Shown piece after piece: positions 1 through 7,894 of a stretch of 56,659 nucleotides of DNA. The translations under genes and the position numbers were made by a program. Where the stretch lies: positions 1 through 56,659 of the forward strand of contig NZ_JAFWOM010000074.1 of NCBI RefSeq assembly GCF_017545445.1, written 5' to 3'. Numbering within the stretch: the first letter of the stretch is position 1; every line of letters begins with the position of its first letter. Under the pieces are notes generated by a model. That model did not search any database. It was given only the letters and a program-made list of their open reading frames with translations, and was not told the DNA's origin. This DNA is from Fibrobacter sp. GTDB taxonomy: Bacteria > Fibrobacterota > Fibrobacteria > Fibrobacterales > Fibrobacteraceae.

Positions 1-25
1 CGTTAGCCTTAAGAATAATTTCCAT
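1..25 (-). CDS. rplI: Ribosomal protein bL9, 5' end only (runs off window)
   Basis: Only the first eight codons are inside the window, reading MEIILKAN, which is the usual beginning of bL9 in this part of the bacterial tree. The start ATG is preceded by a strong AGGAGG ribosome binding site at 31-40. It follows rpsF and rpsR in the same direction, the conserved order of the S6-S18-L9 operon. bL9 binds 23S rRNA near the L1 stalk. The call leans mainly on gene order because so little sequence is visible. Confidence 0.75.
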
Positions 26-41
26 AGTCTAGTTCCTCCTA

Positions 42-293
42 TTAGCGCATGCTGTCCGAAACGAACGGGAGAATAGCCATCTGACGGGCACGCTTGATAG
101 CTTCGTTCAGCATACGCTGATACTTAGCGGAAGTGCCAGAAATGCGGCGCGGAATGATCTTGCCACGTTCAGAGATAAAGCGACGGAGAGTCTTTTCGTC
201 CTTGTAGTCAATGAACTTGACGTTGTTCTCAGTGAACCAGCAAGTCTTCTTGCGGCGAATACGAGTAGCCTGCTTCTTATCTTCAAAAGCCAT
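42..293 (-). CDS. rpsR: Ribosomal protein bS18
   Basis: An 83-residue protein of normal bS18 length. It shows the family core: the IDYKD segment, the [15 protein letters not shown] segment and the final [11 protein letters not shown] motif that contacts 16S rRNA next to uS6/bS6 on the small-subunit platform. The start ATG shares one base with the stop of rpsF (TAATG), so the two are translationally coupled, matching their role as an S6:S18 heterodimer. The rplI start follows 16 bases after the stop. Confidence 0.97.
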   Translation of the reverse strand: MAFEDKKQATRIRRKKTCWFTENNVKFIDYKDEKTLRRFISERGKIIPRRISGTSAKYQRMLNEAIKRARQMAILPFVSDSMR

Positions 294-664
294 TATTCAG
301 CCTCCCCTTCTTCTGCGTCAACCGGAATGATTTCTTCGGTTGTCTGTGCCTGAGTCTGGTCATAAACGATTTCGCTCATCGGATAATCAGCGAGGGTCAT
401 CCAACGGAGAACGTTTTCGTTAAGCTTGAGAGCGGCTTCCATAGCAGCGACTGTTGCAGCTTCTGCCTTGTAGTAGAAGATGACATAGTAGCCGTGCTGG
501 CGCTTGTTGATCGTGTAAGCGAGCTTGCGCTTGCCCCAGTCGTCACGGCGGAGAATTTCGCCGTTGCCGCTGGTGATGTTATTGCCGATGGTCTCGACTT
601 CAGCCTTGATAGCGTCGTCAGAGATCATAGCGTCGATGATCACCATCGTTTCGTATTGTCTCAT
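293..664 (-). CDS. rpsF: Ribosomal protein bS6
   Basis: A 123-residue bS6. Characteristic stretches are the opening [11 protein letters not shown], the central [27 protein letters not shown], and [13 protein letters not shown]. The last ~20 residues form an acidic tail ([14 protein letters not shown]), a common bS6 extension. It is the first gene of the rpsF-rpsR-rplI operon, with a consensus promoter at 738-766 and a hairpin-containing leader of about 65 bases. S6 pairs with S18 on the 30S platform, and in many bacteria the pair represses its own mRNA. Confidence 0.97.
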   Translation of the reverse strand: MRQYETMVIIDAMISDDAIKAEVETIGNNITSGNGEILRRDDWGKRKLAYTINKRQHGYYVIFYYKAEAATVAAMEAALKLNENVLRWMTLADYPMSEIVYDQTQAQTTEEIIPVDAEEGEAE

Positions 665-731
665 AATGAGTCCCTTTGGTCTATCGCCCAGGTACCACCA
701 TTGGTCCTGGGAGGGTTCCGATTAAATCGGT
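665..731 (-). promoter_or_regulatory. Structured 5' leader of rpsF mRNA, possible S6:S18 autoregulatory element
   Basis: Read as minus-strand RNA, the leader holds a small hairpin (CCGAT-TTA-ATCGG) followed by a second with stem CCCAGG/CCTGGG continued by ACCA/TGGT around a four-base loop and one bulged A. S6:S18 binding leaders are known upstream of rpsF in many bacteria. I see a compatible hairpin but cannot confirm the specific binding consensus. Confidence 0.4.
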
Positions 732-737
732 ACGGCA

Positions 738-766
738 AATATAGAAAAAACGTTTTTCGATGTCAA
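738..766 (-). promoter_or_regulatory. Sigma-70-type promoter of the rpsF operon
   Basis: On the minus strand a perfect -35 box TTGACA (761-766) is followed after exactly 17 bases by TATATT (738-743). The predicted transcription start is near 731, about 67 bases before the rpsF ATG. This is the best promoter match I noticed in the window. Confidence 0.8.
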
Positions 767-786
767 ACCGGAAGCGGCAGTCCTAG

Positions 787-1947
787 CTATATGCCGAATT
801 GCAAACCGAGGAAACCGGCCAAGGCCCATTCATTCACATCGCGGTTGAAATATCGCTGAAAAACCATTTCAAAAGAAATCCACGTTGACCGGAGATTCTT
901 GTTCGCCCAAGGCCATACCTCATGCAAGTTGAAAGCAATTCCCGGAGTGAACGTCACTAGTTGCGTCCATGAGAAATTGAATTCATAACTTGCCCCGCCA
1001 ATGAGTCCAAAATACCGTGACAGAACAACGCCCATGCCCACTTCAACGCCAAGCGTAAAGCCATCTAGCGAAAACATCTTTTCGCAATTACGCCCCTTGT
1101 CAGAAGAACTCGAAGTGTTTCCTGTAGAATTCTGATTACCATCATCATCTATCGGTTCTGCAGACGGATCCGCAACAGCCCCATCATTTGAATTTAACGA
1201 AGTCACACTACCAGAATCGCTGGGATTATCTTTATGAACACCTTCACGAATTTCCTTGCGGAATTCCGAAAGGTCCGTAGATTCCAGTCCAAGCAAAGCC
1301 GCGATGTAAAAGTCCGCCCCCGCGAAACTCTTGTGGAACCGAGTATTCAAGCGGTAGCGCTGGTACAAAAGCATCACATCCCGGTCTAACGTTCCGCCAA
1401 AAAAGCGAACGTCAAAGCCGCCAGTGATGTAGTCCTTGTAATGAAATTCCAACTGCCCTTGCCACACGCCCAAGCAATCGCAATCCTTCGACGCATTGAA
1501 AAGTCCAGCACCAATGCCCACAGAAAATCCTTTGCCCAAAAAAGCAGACTGGTGCGGCAAAGGAATGTTGTAGCAATCTTTATTTTGTTTTAATTCAGCC
1601 GTATCAGGAGTAACGACATAAACGGTATCGACAACCGTGTCCCGTACAACAACAACGTTATTCGGAACTTCTGCAAGAGAGGGTGTTACGGTTTCTGGAA
1701 TAGCCGCTTCTAATATTGGAGATTCTTGACTAGCCACAACGGACGGGGCCGACTTTATCGACTTAACCGTTGTTGTTTTTGATTTTTTTGTTTTTTGCGA
1801 TTTAGCCCCAGCCTTGGCCGTAGCCTTTGGAGCAACAACAGCAGTTTGCGCTTTTTTCGTCTGTTTGCCACTTTGAACAGAACCGGAGCTTTTTGCTTCG
1901 GCATAGACGTTCAGAATCAGCAAAAGAACTAAAAAAAGAATTCGCAC
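787..1947 (-). CDS. Exported Lys/Ala-rich protein with C-terminal outer-membrane-type domain
   Basis: 386 residues, function not recognised. A hydrophobic signal peptide occupies about residues 1-18 (MRILFLVLLLILNVYAEA), then a Lys/Ala/Thr/Ser-rich segment to about 70. Residues ~130-380 look like alternating beta strands rich in Gly and aromatics (GKGFSVGIGAGLF, FTLGVEVGMGVVL) and end in FLGLQFGI, typical of an outer-membrane barrel. A Ser/Asn/Asp linker near 245-285 interrupts the barrel-like part. The start is GTG with no Shine-Dalgarno, but TAAATT lies six bases upstream (see promoter at 1954-1959). Confidence 0.7.
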   Translation of the reverse strand: MRILFLVLLLILNVYAEAKSSGSVQSGKQTKKAQTAVVAPKATAKAGAKSQKTKKSKTTTVKSIKSAPSVVASQESPILEAAIPETVTPSLAEVPNNVVVVRDTVVDTVYVVTPDTAELKQNKDCYNIPLPHQSAFLGKGFSVGIGAGLFNASKDCDCLGVWQGQLEFHYKDYITGGFDVRFFGGTLDRDVMLLYQRYRLNTRFHKSFAGADFYIAALLGLESTDLSEFRKEIREGVHKDNPSDSGSVTSLNSNDGAVADPSAEPIDDDGNQNSTGNTSSSSDKGRNCEKMFSLDGFTLGVEVGMGVVLSRYFGLIGGASYEFNFSWTQLVTFTPGIAFNLHEVWPWANKNLRSTWISFEMVFQRYFNRDVNEWALAGFLGLQFGI

Positions 1948-1953
1948 GACTGT

Positions 1954-1959
1954 AATTTA
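1954..1959 (-). promoter_or_regulatory. -10 box six bases before a GTG start: candidate leaderless promoter
   Basis: Minus strand TAAATT, six bases, then the GTG start at 1947. No purine-rich ribosome binding site lies between, as expected for a leaderless mRNA. Confidence 0.45.
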
Positions 1960-1984
1960 ATAAATAGTGGTGAGTAGTTAATGG

Positions 1985-2902
1985 TCAGTGGCCCGTCTCC
2001 ACCTGTTGAATCAGAGCATTTTCTTTTTCACCACATTTTTTTGCAACTTCATAAGAAGAAAGCGCAGTAAATATTTCGCGAGGAGGCATGAGATCAAGCA
2101 TCATTTTTTCAATAGCCATAGCGCCTCGCATTCCAAGGATGGAAGCATTACTCAACCCCAATTGACGACTGGTTTTGCGTTTATAATCTTTCATCGCGAT
2201 TCTAACAGAATAACCATCCCAAATTTCATCAGAATAATATTCCTGTTCGTATTTTTCTATAGCATTTTTTAACGCTTTAGCAGCGGCTGATGCTTTTTCG
2301 GAATTCAGCGGCAGCCATTGGGTAGAATCGATATTAGACTCCACACTACACATGTGATAGGCGGCACGATAAAAAACGGAGTCGTTCCGTTCCCTGATTG
2401 TTATGATGCGAGAATCATTCCCCCAAGCATCTTCCAGAACCATTTCTATTTCGTAATCAGCGTTCTGCGCCTCATCCAATTCAACATCCTGCAGCGGTTC
2501 ATCGACAATTTCTGCAAACGGGTAAAAGACAGGAGGATAAACAAGTGCAAATACAATCACAGAATACGTTAGCAGCGGCATTATGGGAACAAGAACCCAA
2601 TGCAATTTTTTCGATGCATTGAACATATTTCCCAAAGCCATTCCAATAAAGTAAGGAATAAACACCAAGACACAATGATTAGTAAATAACGCTTGTGTTA
2701 ACGAAAAGCCCACCAGCAAGACAGCCGGAAAAATATAAGCAACGGCCAACCACAACTTTTTTCTTGGAGAATTTCTACGAAGGCAACAAAATACGAAAGC
2801 CAAAAAGAAGAAAACGGCAACTTCAGCCAAATTGTCTATTTTGCAAAATGAATACGAAAAATCGCGCCAAAGCTGATAAAGGAATTGAGAGGTTTCAATC
2901 AT
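1985..2902 (-). CDS. Membrane protein of unknown function
   Basis: 305 residues from the chosen ATG at 2902, which has an AGGAA site nine bases upstream; a start 14 codons earlier is possible but lacks one. Four hydrophobic segments cover roughly residues 25-45, 55-75, 78-98 and 105-128, followed by a soluble acidic domain (about 135-305) containing a Lys/Glu-rich helix and the motif GLSNASILGMRGAMAIEKMM. No family was recognised. It follows trpS in the same direction but two terminator-like hairpins separate them, so it is probably its own unit. Confidence 0.65.
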   Translation of the reverse strand: MIETSQFLYQLWRDFSYSFCKIDNLAEVAVFFFLAFVFCCLRRNSPRKKLWLAVAYIFPAVLLVGFSLTQALFTNHCVLVFIPYFIGMALGNMFNASKKLHWVLVPIMPLLTYSVIVFALVYPPVFYPFAEIVDEPLQDVELDEAQNADYEIEMVLEDAWGNDSRIITIRERNDSVFYRAAYHMCSVESNIDSTQWLPLNSEKASAAAKALKNAIEKYEQEYYSDEIWDGYSVRIAMKDYKRKTSRQLGLSNASILGMRGAMAIEKMMLDLMPPREIFTALSSYEVAKKCGEKENALIQQVETGH

Positions 2903-2946
2903 TTTTGTTGTTCCTGAATTTCTTATAAAGTACAATATACACAAAA

Positions 2947-2969
2947 GCTCTCAGCAAAAAGCCGAGAGC
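2947..2969 (-). terminator. Hairpin GCTCTC/GAGAGC, weak terminator
   Basis: GCTCTC and GAGAGC arms flank an AT-rich loop. On the minus strand it is followed by TTTTG; on the plus strand by a looser T-rich tract near 2981. It could act in either direction and lies just upstream of the 2902 start. Confidence 0.4.
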
Positions 2970-3045
2970 CTTGTAAAATGTTTTTTTTAAAGCCAAGCGA
3001 TCCTTTCCTTCAACTTCAGCATTTGGAAAAGGAGGGTCTGTGAGC

Positions 3046-3072
3046 GAAAAACGCCTCGTATCAACGAGGCGT
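3046..3072 (-). terminator. Rho-independent terminator downstream of trpS
   Basis: A perfect 9-bp stem (ACGCCTCGT at 3051-3059, ACGAGGCGT at 3064-3072) with a four-base loop, followed on the minus strand by TTTTT (3046-3050). It ends transcripts coming from trpS or from an independent RNA in the trpS 3' region. Confidence 0.8.
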
Positions 3073-3177
3073 GATCGCGAGAGAATCCGCCAACCGTCAT
3101 ATTCAAGTTAGATTCTAGCGGATTCGGTCTCATATTTGGGGAGGGCGGAGCCTTCCCTAGTCGCAGGAAACTTACGT
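3046..3177 (-). ncRNA. Possible structured 3'-UTR RNA or small RNA between trpS and its terminator
   Basis: Read on the minus strand, a 12-bp stem is formed by GAGA+GAATCCGC and GCGGATTC+TCTC (plus-strand arms 3079-3090 and 3118-3131, with one two-base bulge) around a 27-base loop, directly before the terminator hairpin at 3051-3072. A weaker GC-rich hairpin lies near 3139-3158. No coding frame is present. It may be a trpS 3'-UTR element or a free-standing sRNA; no known family was recognised. Confidence 0.35.
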
Positions 3178-4173
3178 TTAGTAAGTTCCTAATAAGTGAC
3201 GCACGCGGTCCATCATGATCTTAGCCTTCGCGCGGGCGCGTTCCTTACCATAAGCGAGAATCTTTTCGATTTCGTCGGTATGGTCGAGCAAGTAGAAGTA
3301 CTTTTCGCGGGCGGCACCGAGATGTTCTTCGAGAACGTTCTGGAGTTCCTGCTTGGCGTGGCCCCAGCCCATGCCACCAGCGCGATAGCGGGCCGCGAGA
3401 GCTTCGGTCTGTTCCGGCGTCGCAAAGAGTTTGTACAACTTAAACACATTGCAGGTATCCGGATCCTTCGGTTCTTCGATGCCCTGGGAGTTCGTCACAA
3501 TTTTGCCGAGACGCTTCTTGAGAGCCTTCGGTTCGAGGAAGATATCGATGTAGTTGTCATAAGACTTGCTCATCTTACGACCGTCGAGCCCCGGGATAAC
3601 GCCCGTGGATTCCTGGAAAACCGGTTCCGGAATGGTGAACACGTCTTCACCAAAATGCTTGTTGAACTTGATAGCGATGTCGCGAGCAAATTCAACGTGC
3701 TGTTTTTGATCCTTGCCCACCGGCACGATGTCTGCACTAAACATAAGGATGTCGGCATCCATGAGGCACGGGTAGCAGTAAAGGCCCATGTTTACGTTGG
3801 AATCGACATCGACACCAGCGGCGGTGTTGGCTTCGACCTTTGCCTTGTAAGCGTGTGCGCGGTTCATGAAACCCTTCGGCGTAAAGCAGCTGAGAGCCCA
3901 GCTGAGTTCGAAAATTTCAGGGATATCACTCTGCTTGTAGAAGAGCGATTCTTCGGGATTGAGACCGAGAGCAAGCCAGGTGGCCGCGACCTTGTAGATG
4001 TTCGCACGCATTTCGGCGCCGTTCTGCACAGTCGTCAAAGCATGATAGTCCGCAATGAAATAGACCGTGTCGTAAGTCTTTGTAAGTTCAAGAGCTGGAC
4101 GGATAGCGCCCACATAATTGCCGAGATGGGGCGTGCCCGTCGGCTTAATACCGGTAAGAGAAATTTTTTTCAT
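3178..4173 (-). CDS. trpS: Tryptophanyl-tRNA synthetase
   Basis: 331 residues, the normal length for bacterial TrpRS, a class I synthetase charging tRNA-Trp. The opening MKKISLTGIKPTGTPHLGNYVGA holds the HIGH-type signature PHLGNY (15-20). The GLDGRKMSKS signature has KMSKS at 200-204. The central DILMFSADIVPVGKDQKQHVE segment binds the adenylate. The ATG has no Shine-Dalgarno; instead TAAATT lies seven bases upstream, and the preceding CTAAATTGTAGC is identical to the sequence before dgt at 28 kb. The upstream gene ends only 32 bases away. Confidence 0.97.
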   Translation of the reverse strand: MKKISLTGIKPTGTPHLGNYVGAIRPALELTKTYDTVYFIADYHALTTVQNGAEMRANIYKVAATWLALGLNPEESLFYKQSDIPEIFELSWALSCFTPKGFMNRAHAYKAKVEANTAAGVDVDSNVNMGLYCYPCLMDADILMFSADIVPVGKDQKQHVEFARDIAIKFNKHFGEDVFTIPEPVFQESTGVIPGLDGRKMSKSYDNYIDIFLEPKALKKRLGKIVTNSQGIEEPKDPDTCNVFKLYKLFATPEQTEALAARYRAGGMGWGHAKQELQNVLEEHLGAAREKYFYLLDHTDEIEKILAYGKERARAKAKIMMDRVRHLLGTY

Positions 4174-4180
4174 GGGCTAC

Positions 4181-4186
4181 AATTTA
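4181..4186 (-). promoter_or_regulatory. -10 box seven bases before trpS ATG: candidate leaderless promoter
   Basis: Minus strand TAAATT-7 bases-ATG with no ribosome binding site. The 12-base string CTAAATTGTAGC recurs in the same position before dgt (28031-28043). Confidence 0.5.
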
Positions 4187-4205
4187 GGAAAATTTTAAGG
4201 ATTCC

Positions 4206-4964
4206 CTAAAACCAATAGCCAATACCGAGCTGGATTTTGTTGAGCAAAAAATACGACCCCGCAAAATCGTCATTGAACTCGTATAATTTTTCAACTGATT
4301 CCGTACCAGACTCTTTATCCATACGGCTGCTCCATCCGGAAACCTTATAACAGTCACACTTTTTATCGACGGTCACAACATCAGTCAACTGGTACGACAA
4401 ACGAACATCGACAAAAAGTCCAAACGAAAATACATGTCCAATCCCAACTGAAATTCCAGCTCCGAAAATACGGTCTTTTTGACATTTATCCGTACGATGT
4501 TCTTTGGGCAAGAAAAATTCGCTTTTTCTCATGAGTTTAAAATCAAAAACGGGACCTGTTTCGAAATAGACAATATCTGCAATATGCGCTTGGACAAACA
4601 ATGGAATTTCCAAATAAAGAAGATAATCTTTATTTTCGCCATCCCAATAAGCATCTTTGCAACCATCACAACTTAGCCCAAATACCTGATTATCCGAAAC
4701 AAAATAACGATAGTCCATTCCTACGCCAGCATGCAAATATAACCACGGTAAAAAACGGTACGACGCATCAAACGAAAACGTTGCACCAACGCCAACCCCA
4801 CTAGCGAAAACACCCCAAGATGCATCCGTAATTTCACCAACGCTATTCAAACTCAAGCGAGTTCCAAAACGTAGCGGATTATCCATAGCCAAGTCTGAGG
4901 CCGCATTTGCAAGCTGCGGCATGCACAGCAAAATTGCACAAATTTTTATTTTATTAAACAACAT
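4206..4964 (-). CDS. Outer-membrane beta-barrel-type protein
   Basis: 252 residues. A signal peptide ends near residue 22 (PQLANAA). The mature part alternates hydrophobic and polar residues with many aromatics and Gly (YLHAGVGMDYRYF, GAGISVGIGHVFSFGLFVDVRLSYQL) and ends in LGIGYWF, a terminal aromatic as in outer-membrane barrels recognised by BamA. A short Cys-bearing loop (LSCDGCKD) and a Lys/Asp/Cys loop (DKKCDCYK) may be surface exposed. GTTAGGAGGAAA gives a strong ribosome binding site for the ATG at 4964. Specific function not recognised. Confidence 0.75.
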   Translation of the reverse strand: MLFNKIKICAILLCMPQLANAASDLAMDNPLRFGTRLSLNSVGEITDASWGVFASGVGVGATFSFDASYRFLPWLYLHAGVGMDYRYFVSDNQVFGLSCDGCKDAYWDGENKDYLLYLEIPLFVQAHIADIVYFETGPVFDFKLMRKSEFFLPKEHRTDKCQKDRIFGAGISVGIGHVFSFGLFVDVRLSYQLTDVVTVDKKCDCYKVSGWSSRMDKESGTESVEKLYEFNDDFAGSYFLLNKIQLGIGYWF

Positions 4965-5010
4965 TTTCCTCCTAACACTTTTTTATCATTCATTTTATTC
5001 GCGAAGTAAT

Positions 5011-6885
5011 CTATAATTCATTCCTTTCGCGACCAAGAATTCCGTTGATGCAATCTTCAAATTCACGGGCATTTTGCTTTCTAATCCCATACGCCCCCGA
5101 TTCCATTTCATTTAAATAAGGTGCATTTTCTTCACTGCACTGTTCTTGTGTAATATTTGGAATTTCGCGGCTAAACCCATTGCAAACAACATTACCCGAC
5201 GTTAATGTTACAGACACACTGTCCATTATTTTCGCATAATTCAATTTCAAATCGAAAGCATGTCCATCATAATCAAACTTCATTCTCTTATTCGTTTTTT
5301 CTTGAATTACAATTCCATAAGTCTTAGCAAAATATTCGACATCACCACCATAAAACGGAGTTTCAATCTGAATCGAGTTTTGGTTATCCAAGAACATGAA
5401 CAATTCATCGACAAAAATCGAATTCATGTAATCATAGTCCGCAATATCTGCAATACGGTATTCAAACTTATTTCCATCAATCTTGAAAAACGAGTCATAG
5501 CCATCAGCGCCACAGGACCTACTCCCTTCCCTATACCTACATTGAGTCAATCGCCATGAGCCTCCCAACTTACCCGAAGTTCCACCCACCAAAATAAGAG
5601 TTTCATCAAATTCTTCTTGATGGACTTCATACGGATTTGGCACATAATGCCTCGTAAGCATCAAAGTATCACCTTGGAAACTATAAACAAAAGCCATAGA
5701 ATCTCCGTAATAGAAGCTCGGATCATACATAAACGCTTCACCTTTCTTGACACATCCACCAAAACCTTCGGCTATAAGCGTTACCGAATCTTTCGATTCA
5801 TCAACGAGCACTTTACCTGTATAAACCACACGAGCCGATTTAAATGCATTTTGCGCATCAACATTTCCAGAATCAGCACTTGAAGATACATTGCTTTCAA
5901 GAATCCCCTGGATGCATTTTTCAAATTCAGGACGATTATCTTTTTGATATCTCGACGCATGTGCATCTGAATCCGAATCTTCTGCGTAAAATTCCATATA
6001 AGGTGCATTTTCTTCGCGGCATAATTCAGGCGGGACGTTTTTCTTCCTGCTGTAATTGCCAACGCATGTCGTTCCATTAGACGAGAGCGTCACCGCCATG
6101 CTATCGCTATAACGGACAAAATCTAATTTCAGGTCAAACGTGCGACCTTCATGCGTAAACTTCATGCTCTTATTCGTTTTTTCTTGAACTGTAATCCCAT
6201 ATTTCTCTGGTCTATTGTTGTTAGTACGTGAATAAAAAACATCATCGAACATAATGGAGCTTTTATTGCTCAAGAATCGGAATACTTGACCTACAAAATC
6301 CGAGTTCATATAATCATAGTTTGGCAAATCACCAGCACGGAATTCTACGTTGTCTCCATCGATTTTAATAAACTTTTCATAAGCATCGTTATTACAGTAA
6401 TGAACTCCATCGAGATAAAAGCACGGTTGCGAACGCCAAGTGCCATCCAACACGCCAGAGGTTCCGCCAACGAACTGAACCGTCTCAAGCTCTTTTGTAT
6501 TTTTATCTTCGTAAATAGAAGAAAGCTGTAAAGTATCATTACGGAAATTATAGGCCAAGCGACTTGTATCTGCAGAATAATAGTCTGGATTATAGAAAAT
6601 CGTTCCATTACGCTTCAAGCAGCCCCCGAAAACTTCAGTTACAAATGTTACAGAATCCTTAGATTCATCAACATGTGCCTTGCCCATTCCCGTCACACGA
6701 GCCGAGGCAAAAGCTGTTTGCACATCAACAAATTCGCCTTCATCATAAGATGTATTTCCATCTTCGGTAAAGCCGGTACACCCTGTCAACAATGTAGAGC
6801 TTGCAAGAATCGCAGAGAACGCGAAAACCGTTGCACAAGCAATCCCCATGGGAAATATATTTTGCATCAAGTCGATTTTTTTCAT
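5011..6885 (-). CDS. Lipoprotein with internally duplicated ~280-residue domain
   Basis: 624 residues. A lipobox LTGC places the lipidated Cys at 36. The rest is two tandem copies of one domain: the first begins near 54 (DVQTAFASARVTGMGKAHV), the second near 345 (DAQNAFKSARVVYTGKVLV). Both share VDESKDSVT, FGGC, YDYMNS, EKTNKxMKF and a closing FExCIxGIL. The start overlaps the stop of the upstream TIGR02147 gene by four bases (ATGA), so the two are co-translated. Function unknown; the lipobox implies attachment to the envelope. Confidence 0.75.
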   Translation of the reverse strand: MKKIDLMQNIFPMGIACATVFAFSAILASSTLLTGCTGFTEDGNTSYDEGEFVDVQTAFASARVTGMGKAHVDESKDSVTFVTEVFGGCLKRNGTIFYNPDYYSADTSRLAYNFRNDTLQLSSIYEDKNTKELETVQFVGGTSGVLDGTWRSQPCFYLDGVHYCNNDAYEKFIKIDGDNVEFRAGDLPNYDYMNSDFVGQVFRFLSNKSSIMFDDVFYSRTNNNRPEKYGITVQEKTNKSMKFTHEGRTFDLKLDFVRYSDSMAVTLSSNGTTCVGNYSRKKNVPPELCREENAPYMEFYAEDSDSDAHASRYQKDNRPEFEKCIQGILESNVSSSADSGNVDAQNAFKSARVVYTGKVLVDESKDSVTLIAEGFGGCVKKGEAFMYDPSFYYGDSMAFVYSFQGDTLMLTRHYVPNPYEVHQEEFDETLILVGGTSGKLGGSWRLTQCRYREGSRSCGADGYDSFFKIDGNKFEYRIADIADYDYMNSIFVDELFMFLDNQNSIQIETPFYGGDVEYFAKTYGIVIQEKTNKRMKFDYDGHAFDLKLNYAKIMDSVSVTLTSGNVVCNGFSREIPNITQEQCSEENAPYLNEMESGAYGIRKQNAREFEDCINGILGRERNEL

Positions 6886-7709
6886 TTTTCATCTCCAACT
6901 TTTTTGCTCAAAGGAAAGAGCTGTAAATTCATTCGATAAACGCGATCGTAACTTTTCACGTTCGACACAATCTCCGCCACTTTTTTGCGGAATGCGTCGA
7001 GTTCGGCGGCCAAGCGTTCATACGCTTCTCGGTCGAGGCCCATCGTCATTCCAGAGATGTGGCGATATTCTCGCGAATAACGTTCAAGAGCGTCGGCGGC
7101 CAAATGAGCATATTGCTTTTGCATATTGACGACCGTTGCCGAAACCACTTCACGGGAACTCGAAACGCCTCCGCTTGTTTGCACGTAATTTCCACTTTCA
7201 TCTTTTTTCAAAAGCCCAAGCGATTCCTGAAGTTCCAAAGACTCACGAGCTTCCGCAGCAGAAATTGCAGGAACAAGCGTATGCCCCATTTCGAGCGGAG
7301 TCGCCCCCTTCATAATCGGGGCAAGTTCCCTAAGCGCAGGATTCGCCCATGACGAAAAATACGCAAACGATTTAGCTTCTAGAAATTCGACGCGGTTTTC
7401 GCTAGCAATTTTCATCATCCGTTCAAACGAAACGCGGCGAACATCAGGCTGTTGCGAATCGCAAAATTCAACCATCGCACGAAAATACTCCGCCTGAGCA
7501 TCAGACAAATTCATTGCGTGCAAGACTTTTTCAACGCCTACTTTCGAGAGTCGCGTTTTGCCATCGCAAACAAGCTTCAAAAATCCCGACGAAGAAAAGC
7601 CCGCAAGTTTAGCAAACTCGCGCCACGTAAATGCGGAACACTTTTTACGGCTCTCGTAAAAATCTCGCACATACTCGCGGTAATCTCTATATTCAAAAAT
7701 CGTTTTCAT
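6882..7709 (-). CDS. TIGR02147-family protein (Fibrobacter paralogous family)
   Basis: 275 residues. The N terminus (MKTIFEYRDYREYVRDFYESRKK) followed by FTWREFAKLAGFSSSGFLKLVCDGKTRLS is the hallmark of the TIGR02147 paralogue family of Fibrobacter and relatives. Residues ~25-60 resemble a helix-turn-helix, so a transcriptional role is often suspected, though not proven. It is the promoter-proximal gene of a two-gene unit with the duplicated-domain lipoprotein (4-base overlap). A TGAAACA inverted repeat lies about 130 bases upstream. Confidence 0.85.
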   Translation of the reverse strand: MKTIFEYRDYREYVRDFYESRKKCSAFTWREFAKLAGFSSSGFLKLVCDGKTRLSKVGVEKVLHAMNLSDAQAEYFRAMVEFCDSQQPDVRRVSFERMMKIASENRVEFLEAKSFAYFSSWANPALRELAPIMKGATPLEMGHTLVPAISAAEARESLELQESLGLLKKDESGNYVQTSGGVSSSREVVSATVVNMQKQYAHLAADALERYSREYRHISGMTMGLDREAYERLAAELDAFRKKVAEIVSNVKSYDRVYRMNLQLFPLSKKVGDEK

Positions 7710-7838
7710 ATTTCGTCTTATCTATATACAAAGATAAAACATCCACAATAAAAAAGCAACCTCAATGAAACAAAAATTACCAGATTATTCAAAAATCAAG
7801 TATTTTTTTACTCAATTATCAAATTTTTATTTTAGTAC

Positions 7839-7855
7839 ATGAAACAAACTGTTTC
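7839..7855. promoter_or_regulatory. Palindrome TGAAACA-AAC-TGTTTCA
   Basis: A perfect 7-bp inverted repeat with a three-base spacer lies in the 185-base AT-rich gap between the unknown gene ending at 7895 and the TIGR02147 gene. A further half-site (ATGAAACA) occurs near 7764. It could be an operator for the downstream pair or a weak terminator; there is no long T-run. Confidence 0.3.
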
Positions 7856-7894
7856 ATAAATGCCATCTTGAGGCAAAAGAGCAAATGTAATAGA

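Noticed and set aside
3196..4209. Plus-strand open frame of 337 codons opposite trpS
   Set aside because: trpS is unambiguous on the other strand, and the antisense product has no family features or ribosome binding site.
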